NCBI GenBank assembly: GCA_018666155.1
Contig: JABJAH010000023.1
Coordinates: forward strand, 1 to 64,000
Reading direction: 5' to 3'
DNA from: Rhodospirillaceae bacterium
Lineage (GTDB): Bacteria > Pseudomonadota > Alphaproteobacteria > Rhodospirillales > Rhodospirillaceae
Length of the DNA: 64,000 nucleotides
Part shown: piece by piece, positions 22,766-32,645 of the stretch
Layout: every line of letters begins with the position of its first letter
How positions within the stretch are numbered: position 1 is the stretch's first letter
Program-made: the position numbers and the translations under genes
The notes under the pieces: generated by a model
Seen by the model: the letters and a program-made list of their open reading frames with translations, nothing else
What the model was told of the DNA's origin: nothing
Database searches by the model: none

Positions 22766-23851
22766 TCACCTCAGCTTCAACGTGCTCAGGCCGACGATGG
22801 CCAGAATGCAAGCGATGATCCAGAAGCGGATGACAATGGTGGGTTCCGCCCAGCCTTTTTGTTCGAAGTGGTGATGTAGCGGCGCCATGCGGAAAACACG
22901 GCGGCCTGTCAGCTTAAAAGAGACGACCTGAACAATGACGGACACGGTTTCCAAAACGAACAAGCCGCCGGTAATGCCAAGTACGATTTCATGTTTGGTG
23001 ACAACGGCGACGGCACCGAGCGCGCCACCCATGGCCAGTGAACCGGTATCGCCCATGAAGACCATCGCCGGTGGTGCGTTGAACCACAGAAACCCGAGGC
23101 CGGCACCGATGATGGTGCCGCAGAAGACGGTTAGTTCACCGGTTCCACGGACGAAGTGGACCTGCAAGTAGTCTGCAAAGAAGGCGTTGCCGATGAGGTA
23201 AGAGATCACCAGGAACACACCGGCACAGATCATCACCGGGACGATGGCTAAACCGTCAAGTCCATCCGTGAGGTTAACGGAGTTAGATGCGCCAACGATG
23301 ATGAAGGCGGCAAACGGGATGTAGAACCAGCCAAGATCAATCAACAGATCTTTAAAGAAAGGGAGGGCGAGGCCTGTGGGTGTGATGTCTGTTGTCGCGC
23401 TGACGATCCATATCGCAACGGCGACCGCAATGATCGCTTCGGCAATCAATTTCACCCGGCCTGGAAGGCCACCAGAGTCTCTTTTGGTGACCTTCAAGTA
23501 GTCATCAGCAAAGCCAATGGCGCCGAAGCCCATGGTGACGGCGAGGACGGCCCATACATAGGCGTTTGATAGATCGGCCCACAGCAAGGTAGAGACGGCA
23601 ATCGCCAGCAACATCATCATGCCACCCATGGTTGGCGTGCCCTGTTTAGTCAGGACATGACTCTGCGGACCGTCTTCGCGGATCGGCTGTCCATTCGTTT
23701 GACGACTCTTGAGCCAGCGAATGATCGCCGGTCCGCAGACAAACGCGATAATCATTGCGGTTATGACAGCGCCGCCGGTCCGGAACGTGAGATACCGAAA
23801 TAGATTGAGGACTGCGTAGTCACCAGAGAATTCAGAGAGCCAATAAAGCAT
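22766..23851 (-). CDS. mraY: Phospho-N-acetylmuramoyl-pentapeptide transferase MraY
   Basis: Integral membrane enzyme that transfers phospho-MurNAc-pentapeptide to undecaprenyl phosphate to give lipid I. The 361-residue protein has about ten membrane segments. Active-site motifs are [12 protein letters not shown] (catalytic Asp pair), [13 protein letters not shown], and the [11 protein letters not shown] loop. The TPTMGG segment that follows the first loop is also present. All key residues are intact. It is flanked by murF 18 bases upstream and murD 7 bases downstream. Confidence 0.98.
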   Translation of the reverse strand: MLYWLSEFSGDYAVLNLFRYLTFRTGGAVITAMIIAFVCGPAIIRWLKSRQTNGQPIREDGPQSHVLTKQGTPTMGGMMMLLAIAVSTLLWADLSNAYVWAVLAVTMGFGAIGFADDYLKVTKRDSGGLPGRVKLIAEAIIAVAVAIWIVSATTDITPTGLALPFFKDLLIDLGWFYIPFAAFIIVGASNSVNLTDGLDGLAIVPVMICAGVFLVISYLIGNAFFADYLQVHFVRGTGELTVFCGTIIGAGLGFLWFNAPPAMVFMGDTGSLAMGGALGAVAVVTKHEIVLGITGGLFVLETVSVIVQVVSFKLTGRRVFRMAPLHHHFEQKGWAEPTIVIRFWIIACILAIVGLSTLKLR

Positions 23852-23869
23852 ATGTGTTCGTTTCCTCCC

Positions 23870-25294
23870 TCAGCCGCCGTTAACCGCTGATTGCGTGTGT
23901 CGGCCCAACTCTTTGAGCGCATCCACGACAACGGACATGTGGCTGCCAAACGAACCCTTCACAGCGACAACGTCGCCGGGTTCAACAAAATTTGTGATCA
24001 GAGGCACCAATTCCGCGGCACTTGCAGCGTGCGCGGTGGACTGGTCGGACGGTAGAGCGCCGTGGAGGTGGCGCATGGCCGGACCTGCAGTGAAGACGCA
24101 GTCAATACCGTCAGTGGCGATTGGTGTGGCAAGGTCGGCGTGTAGCGCATCAGACCGGTCGCCCAGTTCAAGCATATCACCGAGCGCCAGAATAACCCGG
24201 CCCCGTTTGCGTGTTGCGTTTAGTGCACCGGCCAGCGCTGCAATCGATGCCGGGCTCGCGTTATAACTTTCGTCGATGAGATCAAAAGAGCCGTTCGCAA
24301 TAGCAATCGTTGATCTGGCTCCACGGCCGGTCGGCGGTGTCATGTCATTCAAGTCACCAGCGGCCTGTTCAACATCGCCGCCAAGGGCATCAACGGTGGC
24401 TAGAACAGCGAGGCTATTGAGCGCCATGTGCTTACCCATCATGCCGATGTCGTAAACCAGGCGCTTGCCGTTCACATCGGCCGCGATACGAGTACCCACG
24501 TCACTAACGGACCATGCAATGAGGCGATACGCTGCACCGTTGTCTGTTCCGAAGGACACAATCTGTTCAGCGCCGGCTGTTGCGGCGGCCTGGGCAAGGT
24601 GGTCGTAATGCGAATTGTCAGCCGGAATGATGGCGATGCCACCGGACTCCAGTCCCGTGAATATTTCGGCTTTCGCGTTAGCAATATCAGTGACGGAAGA
24701 AAAGAATTCTAAGTGAACCGCTTCGACTGTGGTGATCACCGCCACATTGGGCCGGACCATCTTAGAGAGCGGCTCTATCTCTCCGGCATGATTCATGCCG
24801 AGTTCGAGAACCGCATAGTCCGTGTCCTGCGGCATGCGTGAAAGACTGAGTGGCACGCCCCAATGGTTGTTGAGGTTGCCCGTCGTTGCGTGGGCTAACC
24901 CCTGACGTGACAAGGTAAGAGTCAGCGCTTCTTTTGTTGTTGTTTTACCAACGCTTCCGGTTACGGCGGCAACGCGACCTTTGATTCTAGCTCGTGCGGC
25001 CCTTGCAAGTGCTTGCAACGCGACCATGGTGTCATCGACGAGAACAAGGCGATCCTCGTTAACGGTTTGTTTGCCATCAGTTGGTATACGAGTGACAATA
25101 GCCGAAGAGGCGCCGCGCTCTAGCGCTTCGACAACAAAATCATGGCCGTCGAATTTCGGCCCTTCCACCGCGACAAAAAGATCACCGATAGACACGGCGC
25201 GGCTGTCTATGCAGACGCCGTCCGCATCCCATTCCCCTGAGGCTTTTCCGCCAGTGGCTGCAGCAACTTCGGCACTGGTCCATAACGCTGTCAT
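23870..25294 (-). CDS. murF: UDP-N-acetylmuramoyl-tripeptide--D-alanyl-D-alanine ligase MurF
   Basis: Last cytoplasmic Mur ligase; adds D-Ala-D-Ala, the product of Ddl encoded in the same cluster. The 474-residue protein shows the substrate domain (CIDSRAVSIGDLFVAVEG), the ATP loop AVTGSVGKTTTKEAL, NNHWGVPLSLSRMP and the C-terminal DESYNASPASIAALAG. The start codon overlaps the murE stop as ATGA. No oddity in length or motifs. Confidence 0.97.
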   Translation of the reverse strand: MTALWTSAEVAAATGGKASGEWDADGVCIDSRAVSIGDLFVAVEGPKFDGHDFVVEALERGASSAIVTRIPTDGKQTVNEDRLVLVDDTMVALQALARAARARIKGRVAAVTGSVGKTTTKEALTLTLSRQGLAHATTGNLNNHWGVPLSLSRMPQDTDYAVLELGMNHAGEIEPLSKMVRPNVAVITTVEAVHLEFFSSVTDIANAKAEIFTGLESGGIAIIPADNSHYDHLAQAAATAGAEQIVSFGTDNGAAYRLIAWSVSDVGTRIAADVNGKRLVYDIGMMGKHMALNSLAVLATVDALGGDVEQAAGDLNDMTPPTGRGARSTIAIANGSFDLIDESYNASPASIAALAGALNATRKRGRVILALGDMLELGDRSDALHADLATPIATDGIDCVFTAGPAMRHLHGALPSDQSTAHAASAAELVPLITNFVEPGDVVAVKGSFGSHMSVVVDALKELGRHTQSAVNGG

Positions 25295-26751
25295 GAAGCG
25301 CCACCCGACTTTTTAAGTGCGGCGCGTGCGACATCGCGATCGTCGAAGGGCAAAATAGTTTCGCCGACGATTTGACCGGTCTCGTGACCTTTGCCGGCGA
25401 TCAAAAGCACATCACCGTCGTCCAGTGAGGAGATCGCCGACTCAATGGCGTCTGCCCGATCATCAACTTCGATCGCATCGCTGCAGTTCTTTAGAATGGC
25501 AGCGCGAATAATTGCGGGATCTTCAGACCGTGGATTGTCATCGGTAACGTAAGCAATATCAGCGGCGTCTTGCGCGGCTTGGCCCATCAGCGGCCGTTTA
25601 CCGGCATCGCGATCACCGCCTGCCCCAAACACAACTGCGAGTTTGCCTTTCGCATGAGGGCGAAGGGCGTTTAGCGCGATTGTTAAGGCGTCGGGCGTGT
25701 GGGCGTAGTCTACAAACACTGAAGCACCAGTCTCGGTCGCGCCGACCCGTTCGAGGCGTCCCGGTACACCGTCGAGTGCAGCCAATGCGTCGATCACTTG
25801 TTCCGTGGTCATGCCTGTCGCCAACGCAAGGCCGGCCGCGCAGAGCGCGTTCATCGCCTGAAAGCCACCAGCAAGGGGTAAGGCAACGTGTTCGACTTTG
25901 CCATGGAGCAGGAGATCCAGCTCTTGACCATGTGCCGTCGCCGTCGTGCTAACCAGCCGAATGGCGTCTCCGGCATATCCATATGTGATGGCGGTGTGAC
26001 CGCGCGCTTCGCAGGCGGTCTTGATGCTGGCGCACTCGGGAGTGTCTGCATTTAAGACTGCGACACCGCCTGGAATGAGTACATCTGAAAACAGCCGAAC
26101 CTTGGCGCTTAGGTACGCGTCCATGGTGCCGTGGTAATCAAGATGGTCGCGGCTCAGGTTGGTGAAGGCAGCGGCACTCACTCTGACACCGTCGAGACGG
26201 AACTGGTCGAGACCATGGCTTGAGGCTTCTAAGGCCAATCGATCAACGCCGCGCCCGGCTAGATCAGACAACAATTTGTGCAGCGTGACAGGGTCAGGCG
26301 TTGTCAGGCTGCCTGATGTTGATAGGTCGTCGGAAACGACACCTAAGGTTCCGAGAGCTGCGGCTTTGTGGCCGGCATGCTGCCAGATTTGGCGGACGAA
26401 CTGGGCCACCGACGTTTTTCCGTTGGTACCGGTCACGGCGACAGTAATTTCAGGCTGTGTCACGAAGTACTTCGCCGCGAGCTGGGCAAACAGCCGTCGT
26501 GGATTAGCGTCCGTGATGAGCTGAATGTCGTCTCGATCAAGGGCGGTACCATCGAGCGCCAGTACGGCCGACGCGCCGCGGTCCACGGCTTCGTCGATAA
26601 ACGTGCGACCGTCGACTTTTGTGCCCGGCAACGCCGCGAACAAAAAGCCGGGTTCCACGGACTGCGAGTCCGCAGTCAGGCCGGTAATATCAAGATCGGT
26701 CAGGCGTAACATGTCTGTACCGCTGTCCTCCAATAACTCACTCAGCCGCAC
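25291..26751 (-). CDS. murE: UDP-N-acetylmuramoyl-L-alanyl-D-glutamate--2,6-diaminopimelate ligase MurE
   Basis: Adds the third residue of the stem peptide. The DNPR motif (TDDNPRSEDP) that selects meso-diaminopimelate over lysine is present, so the cell wall is of the DAP type. Other blocks are the ATP loop VAVTGTNGKTSVAQF and TNLSRDHLDYHGTMDAYLSAK. I placed the start at the GTG at 26751 (VRLSELLED), giving 486 residues and a 14-base overlap with ftsI. The frame remains open to 26784, but those residues are unlike MurE and lie inside ftsI; a GTG two codons earlier (26757) is also possible. Confidence 0.94.
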   Translation of the reverse strand: MRLSELLEDSGTDMLRLTDLDITGLTADSQSVEPGFLFAALPGTKVDGRTFIDEAVDRGASAVLALDGTALDRDDIQLITDANPRRLFAQLAAKYFVTQPEITVAVTGTNGKTSVAQFVRQIWQHAGHKAAALGTLGVVSDDLSTSGSLTTPDPVTLHKLLSDLAGRGVDRLALEASSHGLDQFRLDGVRVSAAAFTNLSRDHLDYHGTMDAYLSAKVRLFSDVLIPGGVAVLNADTPECASIKTACEARGHTAITYGYAGDAIRLVSTTATAHGQELDLLLHGKVEHVALPLAGGFQAMNALCAAGLALATGMTTEQVIDALAALDGVPGRLERVGATETGASVFVDYAHTPDALTIALNALRPHAKGKLAVVFGAGGDRDAGKRPLMGQAAQDAADIAYVTDDNPRSEDPAIIRAAILKNCSDAIEVDDRADAIESAISSLDDGDVLLIAGKGHETGQIVGETILPFDDRDVARAALKKSGGAS

Positions 26752-28540
26752 GGTCACCACCAAAGCCGGTACCGGCTGGGGCAAGGGCCATTTCGGAAAT
26801 GCGAGCGCTAGCTTCGATCAAGGTTCCCAACTCGGGAGCCATCGGTTGTTCTGTTGTTGGATACACACCAAGCATGGGCGCAATTTCGGCAATAATGTGG
26901 CCAACTGTGGGCGCGGCGTTCCAGCCTGCCGTCGTGTAATTGAAAGTCTCTTTCAGACCTTGCGGTTCATCGAGCAGGACAAGAACGACGTAGCGTGGCG
27001 CGTGCATGGGGAATGCTGCGACAAAGGACGTCCGAATTTGGGTCTTGCTGTACTCACCCGCGCGATCGAGTTTCTCAGCGGAGCCCGTCTTGCCACCAAC
27101 GACATAGCCCGCGACTTCAGCTTGTTTGCCCGATCCTTCGGTAACGACCAAGCGCATCAAGTTGCGCACCTGCTTTGAAGTCGCTTCCGATATGACTCGG
27201 GTGCGGTCTTCATCAAGAACAGTGTCGCGCTTGAGCAAGGTCGGCCGATTGAGAATGCCGCCGTTAACAATCGCGCTAATCGCCGAAGCAACATGAACCG
27301 GCGTCACTGCGATCCCATGTCCGTAGGAAATGGTGACCGTATTGATTTCACGCCATACCGATGGATACATCGGGGTCGCGACTTCGGGGAGTTCTAGATC
27401 GAGCGGTGACAAAAGTCCGAGCTGGTGAAGGAAGGATTGTTGCGCCGGTGTCCCTGCATCAAGCGCGATCTTGGCGGCGCCGATGTTTGAAGAGTGGATC
27501 AGAATTTCTGGAACAGTGAGCCAGCGTTTTTCGGCATGATAATCGTCGATGGTGTACCGAGCGACGGTTAGCGGAGTGCGCGCATCGTAAACGCTATCCA
27601 TCCCGATGACGCCAAGCTCAAGGGCCATGGCTGCGGTAAACAGTTTAAAGGTCGACCCCATTTCATAGAGACCAAGGGTCGCGCGGTTAAATTGCCGGTC
27701 AGCGTCCGCTCGTCCATTGTCTTTGGGGTCGAAGTCTGGGAGAGAAACCAGTGATATGACTTCACCCGAGTGAGCATCCATGACAACACCCGCGGCACCG
27801 ACCGCGTTGAATTTCGACATCGCAGCGTGCAGCGTTTCGCGCACGGCGTTTTGAACACCGGTGTCTAATGAAAGTTCGAGGGACGCTGGACGTTGGGAAA
27901 GCGATTTGTCGAACGTCAGCTCTAATCCGGCTTTGCCACGGTTGTCGGGATCCGTCGCGCCGACCACATGCGAGTACAAGGAGCCGTACGGATAGATGCG
28001 GCGTTCAGATTCTTCGAAGTAGAGGCCCGGAATACCCAACGTATTCACAGCAACGTGTTCGCTTGGAGTGAGGTGACGTCGCAAATAGATAAAGCGTTGT
28101 TTCGATTCTAAACGGCGCGTGACTTCGGCAAGGTTGAGTTCTGGTAGAACGCTCGTCAGCGCTTCCGCGGCGACCTTAGCGTCAATAATTTCTGTCGCTT
28201 CGGCATAGAGATTTACGGTTGGAAGGATCGTCGCGATTGTACGGCCCTCGCGATCAACGATATCCGAGCGAAATGTTGGTGCGGGTTGGTTTTCCGCTGC
28301 GCCGTAGGCCGGACCTGTATCAAGGGCGCCGTTGAGGACCATAAGGTCAACCAGCCGCACTGATATGGACAGGAAGGCAAATGTGAATAGGCCCGCTGTC
28401 ACCATCAAACGGGCTCTGCCGATCTCGACGGCGCGCTGCGTTTCACCAACAAGGGTGACCCGTGCCTTTGGCGCAGACTGAATGTCTTCGCCCGGATAAA
28501 CGAAATCGATCTTGCGTTTTCCCTTGGACCAAGACGTCAT
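26738..28540 (-). CDS. ftsI: Septal peptidoglycan transpeptidase FtsI (PBP3)
   Basis: Class B penicillin-binding protein that crosslinks septal murein with FtsW. In 600 residues: a cytoplasmic N-terminus, one membrane helix (about residues 45-65), the pedestal domain, then the transpeptidase with active-site S296-T-F-K299, S350-S-N352 and K484-T-G486. All three penicillin-binding motifs are intact. The start overlaps the ftsL stop by 4 bases. The C-terminal 30 residues (after EQPMAPELGTL) extend past the fold and look flexible. Confidence 0.97.
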   Translation of the reverse strand: MTSWSKGKRKIDFVYPGEDIQSAPKARVTLVGETQRAVEIGRARLMVTAGLFTFAFLSISVRLVDLMVLNGALDTGPAYGAAENQPAPTFRSDIVDREGRTIATILPTVNLYAEATEIIDAKVAAEALTSVLPELNLAEVTRRLESKQRFIYLRRHLTPSEHVAVNTLGIPGLYFEESERRIYPYGSLYSHVVGATDPDNRGKAGLELTFDKSLSQRPASLELSLDTGVQNAVRETLHAAMSKFNAVGAAGVVMDAHSGEVISLVSLPDFDPKDNGRADADRQFNRATLGLYEMGSTFKLFTAAMALELGVIGMDSVYDARTPLTVARYTIDDYHAEKRWLTVPEILIHSSNIGAAKIALDAGTPAQQSFLHQLGLLSPLDLELPEVATPMYPSVWREINTVTISYGHGIAVTPVHVASAISAIVNGGILNRPTLLKRDTVLDEDRTRVISEATSKQVRNLMRLVVTEGSGKQAEVAGYVVGGKTGSAEKLDRAGEYSKTQIRTSFVAAFPMHAPRYVVLVLLDEPQGLKETFNYTTAGWNAAPTVGHIIAEIAPMLGVYPTTEQPMAPELGTLIEASARISEMALAPAGTGFGGDRAAE

Positions 28541-28851
28541 TGACCGACTCCCAATTGAGAGGCCGAATCTGTCTCAACAGCACGAAATGGGATTGCGTCG
28601 ATAGAAATGATCCGCGCCGGTTCAACGGGCGCTAATTCCAAATGCTCGAGGCCAAGGCGTCGCAGTCGCGCCGGGTCATTCAAGAAGGTCCATTCAGCTT
28701 CCAACACCTGTATGGCACGTGCATGCGCATCAATATCGGCGTTGCGTCCAGCGAGCGTATCTTCGAGGTTTTGCACTTCGTACTTCAGGACGAACAGGGC
28801 GACAGCGACGACCAGAACAAGTCCGAACCACATCAAATCCATCAATCTCAT
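28537..28851 (-). CDS. ftsL: Cell division protein FtsL
   Basis: Small bitopic divisome protein of 104 residues. A membrane helix covers about residues 7-25 (MWFGLVLVVAVALFVLKYEV), followed by a periplasmic heptad region (VQNLEDTLAGRNADIDAHAR) that forms the coiled coil with FtsB, and the short conserved RLRRLGLEHLELAPV near the C-terminus. Sequence is poorly conserved in the family; identity rests on size, topology and position between rsmH and ftsI, with 4-base overlaps at both ends. Confidence 0.93.
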   Translation of the reverse strand: MRLMDLMWFGLVLVVAVALFVLKYEVQNLEDTLAGRNADIDAHARAIQVLEAEWTFLNDPARLRRLGLEHLELAPVEPARIISIDAIPFRAVETDSASQLGVGQ

Positions 28852-29852
28852 GCCGCCCCTCCTTGAATAGAGGAAAGCGCTGGATGATCAGTGCGTTCAG
28901 CGATTCTAAGACGAGCGGACCGTGCCCGAGGGTTATCGCGGATTTCACGTTTCGTTGGTGTGATCGCCCGGTTGTTGACCAGGCTAAATGTTGCAGACGG
29001 TTTGCCAGCCGTTGGTGCCGGAACATGACGAGATGGGTTGGGCGCGCGACCGCTACGATCACGTATGAAGGACTTAACGATGCGGTCTTCCAGAGAGTGA
29101 AAGCTAACCACCGCCATACGGCCGTGTTCCGCCAAAAGGTGTTCTGCGCCGGTTAATCCACGTTCAAGCTCACCGAGCTCATCGTTCACATAGATACGCA
29201 ACGCCTGAAATGTTCGCGTTGCCGGATCTATCCCATCCTGAGACCGTTTGACTTCGGCACGGATCGTATCGGCCAAGTGGATGGTGCGGGAGAACGGACG
29301 TGATTTGCGTGCCATGACGATGGCGTGGGCCACCCGTCGCGAAAAGCGTTCTTCACCATACTTATAAATAATGTTGGCAAGATCAGACTCTGGCAGAGAA
29401 TTCACGGCGTCTGCCGCGCTCATGCCAGATTTTTCCATTCGCATGTCGAGCGGACCGTCGCGTAGAAATGAGAAGCCGCGGCTGCGGTCATCGACCTGCA
29501 TGGAGCTGATGCCAAGGTCGAGGGCAATGCCGTCAACGGCTCGCACATCGTTTTCAATGAGAAGATCAGCTAGGTCGCCAAATCGACCTTGGAGGAAATT
29601 CAGTCTGCCAGGGAATAACTTCGCCAGCTCTTGACCGCGTTCTAAGGCCTCAGGATCACGATCAATCGCCCAGACCGTACAGTCGGCAGACTGCAGGAGG
29701 GCCATCGTGTAACCACCGGCACCAAAAGTTCCGTCTACATAGAGTCCACCATCTTTCGGCGCCAAGCCGTCGATGACTTCTGTGAGGAGGACGGGAATAT
29801 GATCTGGGTCTGTAATCGGGGCGGAGGGGGAGGGCGCCACGGGTGACATCAA
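28848..29852 (-). CDS. rsmH: 16S rRNA (cytosine1402-N4)-methyltransferase RsmH
   Basis: SAM-dependent methyltransferase (MraW) that modifies C1402 in the decoding centre. The 334-residue protein has the HIPVLLTEVIDGL start, the SAM motif YVDGTFGAGGYT, LDLGISSMQVDD, and VVSFHSLEDRIVKSF. A 15-residue Pro/Ser-rich N-terminal extension precedes the conserved part. It overlaps mraZ and ftsL by 4 bases each, the standard head of a dcw cluster. Confidence 0.97.
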   Translation of the reverse strand: MMSPVAPSPSAPITDPDHIPVLLTEVIDGLAPKDGGLYVDGTFGAGGYTMALLQSADCTVWAIDRDPEALERGQELAKLFPGRLNFLQGRFGDLADLLIENDVRAVDGIALDLGISSMQVDDRSRGFSFLRDGPLDMRMEKSGMSAADAVNSLPESDLANIIYKYGEERFSRRVAHAIVMARKSRPFSRTIHLADTIRAEVKRSQDGIDPATRTFQALRIYVNDELGELERGLTGAEHLLAEHGRMAVVSFHSLEDRIVKSFIRDRSGRAPNPSRHVPAPTAGKPSATFSLVNNRAITPTKREIRDNPRARSARLRIAERTDHPALSSIQGGAA

Positions 29853-30310
29853 TCAGCCTCCTTCCTAGCCCGGAGCTGCGATTCTCGCTCGGCCATAGCG
29901 CGCTCGAACATTTCTGCCTGGGCAGTTTCGAGCGCTGAAGGATTCCAGATTTGAAAGGTCCGGCCTTTGCCGACAAATGCGCCTTGGTCAGTCAGTCCAG
30001 CTTTCTTGAGAAAATCGGCGGGTAAGACGATGCGGCCACCGCCGTCAAAAGGCAGGTCTCTTGCCGATGCAAATATAAGGTGTGCGATGGCGTCTTCTTC
30101 GACACCGGGAATTGGCTCATCTGGGAGGGTTTCAACCATCGCCTCGATCCGGTCGAGACCACAGCCTTCGATGCAGGGCCCAGTCAGAGCCGGATAGCAG
30201 GTCACGCCGCTCAGCGTTTTGGCCTGCAAAACGGCGCGAAAAGGCGCAGGGACGGAAATACGTCCCTTCGCATCTATCTTATTAATGAAGGTCCCGATGA
30301 ACGACTTCAT
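29849..30310 (-). CDS. mraZ: Transcriptional regulator MraZ
   Basis: AbrB-like DNA-binding protein at the head of the division cluster, known in other bacteria to control its own operon. In 153 residues, two MraZ half-repeats are visible, each with a DxKGR-type core: the first is MKSFIGTFINKIDAKGRISVP (read as MKSFIGTF then NKIDAKGRISVP) and the second contains DGGGRIVLPADFLKKAG. I chose the ATG at 30310, preceded by GAGGGG, because the family starts at this point; the frame extends to 30373 without homology. A candidate promoter with dyads lies upstream. Confidence 0.95.
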   Translation of the reverse strand: MKSFIGTFINKIDAKGRISVPAPFRAVLQAKTLSGVTCYPALTGPCIEGCGLDRIEAMVETLPDEPIPGVEEDAIAHLIFASARDLPFDGGGRIVLPADFLKKAGLTDQGAFVGKGRTFQIWNPSALETAQAEMFERAMAERESQLRARKEAD

Positions 30311-30423
30311 CGCCGGACCACCCCTCAAACCACCAAACCAATCGCCGGAGTCCGGACGCACTTGTTGCGTCAAGAATCCGAACCTTCATGGTATGCCATG
30401 GGATTATATGGGCGTCAATGGTA

Positions 30424-30472
30424 CTGGATAGTATCCAGGCCTATATGTTCCTTATTTGTTCTCATTTGTCAA
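30424..30472 (-). promoter_or_regulatory. Candidate mraZ/dcw promoter with dyad at the start site
   Basis: On the minus strand TTGACA (30472-30467) and AACATA (30449-30444) are spaced by 17 bases. A perfect dyad CTGGATAGTATCCAG (30424-30438) begins where transcription would start. A second dyad, CATGG-N4-CCATG, is at 30387-30400. Closer to mraZ (30311-30340) the leader has repeated TTTGG/GTGG elements that could be MraZ boxes. The -35 matches the consensus fully; the -10 is weak. The predicted leader is about 127 bases. Confidence 0.5.
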
Positions 30473-30534
30473 GTCAGTTTATGTCACGGCCTATGATCAG
30501 TGATTGGCAGAATTCGGCCCTTTCCGTAAAAAAG

Positions 30535-30923
<389 letters not shown>

Positions 30924-30961
30924 GGACGTGATTAGCCCAAAAATACATTAACTTCAATGAT

Positions 30962-31687
30962 TTACGAGTAAACCCGTGCAGCAGCTGCGATCGCATGCTG
31001 GGTTTTATCGTCCAGCACTCCAGAAACACTATGTGGGGTAAATCTGGCCTGAAAAGCCGAGATAACGTCGGATTCCGCTGTCCCTGGATTAAGAAGATCG
31101 CCGCCATAACTCCGATCCCCGGGGCGGGCATACCCGATCTTCGAGAGGTTTTCCCACGGCGTCCCAACATCGCGGCTGCCGGCGTCACTTAGATCTGGCC
31201 ATAATCCGATCCCGCTAGACGCTATGCGTTTCCATGGAAATAGCTCGCCAGGATCGGATTTTCGGCCCGGGGCGATGTCAGAGTGGCCGACCACGCCGGT
31301 CGCTGGGATGGCGTATTCGCTTATCAAATCCTGACTGAAAGCAATCAAGGCATCGATTTGGGGCTGCGGGAAGGCTTTGTATCCGTACTCGTGGCCCGGA
31401 TTAACCAGCTCAATACCGATGGAAGCGCTGTTGATGTCGGTTTCGCCGCGCCAAAAGGATGCCCCAGCGTGCCAGGCGCGACGGTCATCCTCTACTAGCC
31501 GGTATGCCGTGCCATCTTCGTCAATAAGAAGATGGGCGCTGACCTCTGCGTCGGCATCGCAAAGGTGCGCTAGGGCGGACTCGCAGTTTTCCATCCCCGT
31601 GTAATGGAACACGAGCATCGTAATGGAGGTCCCGTCGCGCCTGTCACCAAAATTGGGCGACGTTCTGTCCATGCATTTAAGAGCCAT
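30962..31687 (-). CDS. N-acetylmuramoyl-L-alanine amidase, AmpD/AmiD type
   Basis: Zinc amidase that cleaves MurNAc from the stem peptide. The amidase_2 domain shows the zinc ligand in VFHYTGM, the SIGIELVN Glu, and the pair H and D in GHSDIAPGRKSDPG. A C-terminal peptidoglycan-binding-like segment follows (VISAFQARFTPHSVSG...DDKTQHAI). No signal peptide is seen with the start at 31687, so it may act on recycled anhydro-muropeptides in the cytoplasm, as AmpD does. This ATG overlaps the end of the DMT gene by 11 bases; an ATG five codons later (31672) is an alternative, as are upstream codons to 31744. Confidence 0.88.
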   Translation of the reverse strand: MALKCMDRTSPNFGDRRDGTSITMLVFHYTGMENCESALAHLCDADAEVSAHLLIDEDGTAYRLVEDDRRAWHAGASFWRGETDINSASIGIELVNPGHEYGYKAFPQPQIDALIAFSQDLISEYAIPATGVVGHSDIAPGRKSDPGELFPWKRIASSGIGLWPDLSDAGSRDVGTPWENLSKIGYARPGDRSYGGDLLNPGTAESDVISAFQARFTPHSVSGVLDDKTQHAIAAAARVYS

Positions 31688-32564
31688 CGGATTGCGAGCC
31701 TGAAATCGCAGTTTTAGCGATACGCCATTGGATAATGCCAACACCGACCAACGTTAATCCACCGCCGAGCGCTTTCTGCCAGGTCAAGGGCTCACCTAAG
31801 ATCACGAGGCCTGCACTTACACCGACGATGGGAATGAGCATGTTGAAGGGGACCACTGAGTTGACCGGATATTTCTGGACCAAACCATACCACGTTGCAT
31901 GAGCAATGATGGATGCGGCAATGGCCGTGTAGGCCAACGCGCCGACCAGAGGCCAGCCCGCGTTGATTATCGCCTCGCTTTGGCCAGTCTCGAAGACAAA
32001 AGATAACAACAGAACCTGGGGGGCGGCGAACAACGACAGCCATCCGGTAATCGCAAGTGGGCGAATATCGGGCATGCGTTTGACCAGAATATTGGACCAC
32101 GCCCAAAACACCGTGCAGGTCACGAGCAGAAAGAAGGATAGGGATGAGGCGTTACGTGGTTCGCCAGCGAGAAATGCAACGCCGATAAAGGTCAGAACCA
32201 GCGCTAGGCTTCGGCGCCAGCCAAAGTTCTCCCGAAAGGCCAGCCAGGATATCAAAATGGAAAAGGGAACGCCGAGCTGAAGTGTGATCGCAGCGGTCGC
32301 GGCGTCTACACCGGCCAGTCCGACGAAGAGAAGCCCGAAGTGTCCTGTACCGAAACAGACCGATAAAAAGATAAGGCTCGGCCAATGCTTTCGCTCGACT
32401 GGACAGAACGGCACCACGAGCGCTGCAACGATTAAGAAGCGCAAAGCGGTGAAGAATAAAGGCGGAGCGACGCCAACGCCGATCTTGCCGGCAATCAGAT
32501 TGAAGCCCCACAGCACGGCGGCCATGGTCGCAAGAGTAGCGTCACGGGGAGTCATATTAGGCAA
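31677..32564 (-). CDS. DMT-superfamily (EamA) transporter
   Basis: A 295-residue inner-membrane protein with about ten hydrophobic helices arranged as two EamA repeats (first about residues 8-140, second about 150-280; e.g. AVLWGFNLIAGKIGVG and AYTAIAASIIAHATWYGLVQKY). Members export amino acids or other small metabolites; the substrate cannot be told from the sequence. It overlaps the amidase start and lies on the same strand, and is separated from rpoH by about 80 bases, so it is likely transcribed into the amidase and perhaps rnpB. No functional link to murein is proven. Confidence 0.9.
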   Translation of the reverse strand: MPNMTPRDATLATMAAVLWGFNLIAGKIGVGVAPPLFFTALRFLIVAALVVPFCPVERKHWPSLIFLSVCFGTGHFGLLFVGLAGVDAATAAITLQLGVPFSILISWLAFRENFGWRRSLALVLTFIGVAFLAGEPRNASSLSFFLLVTCTVFWAWSNILVKRMPDIRPLAITGWLSLFAAPQVLLLSFVFETGQSEAIINAGWPLVGALAYTAIAASIIAHATWYGLVQKYPVNSVVPFNMLIPIVGVSAGLVILGEPLTWQKALGGGLTLVGVGIIQWRIAKTAISGSQSDGS

Positions 32565-32645
32565 TCAGCCATTCAAAACATTGGCCAGTCACATAACAGG
32601 TCTTGTGAACGGACAGCAAACAGGCTGGCAGTTCTGGTGGAATTG

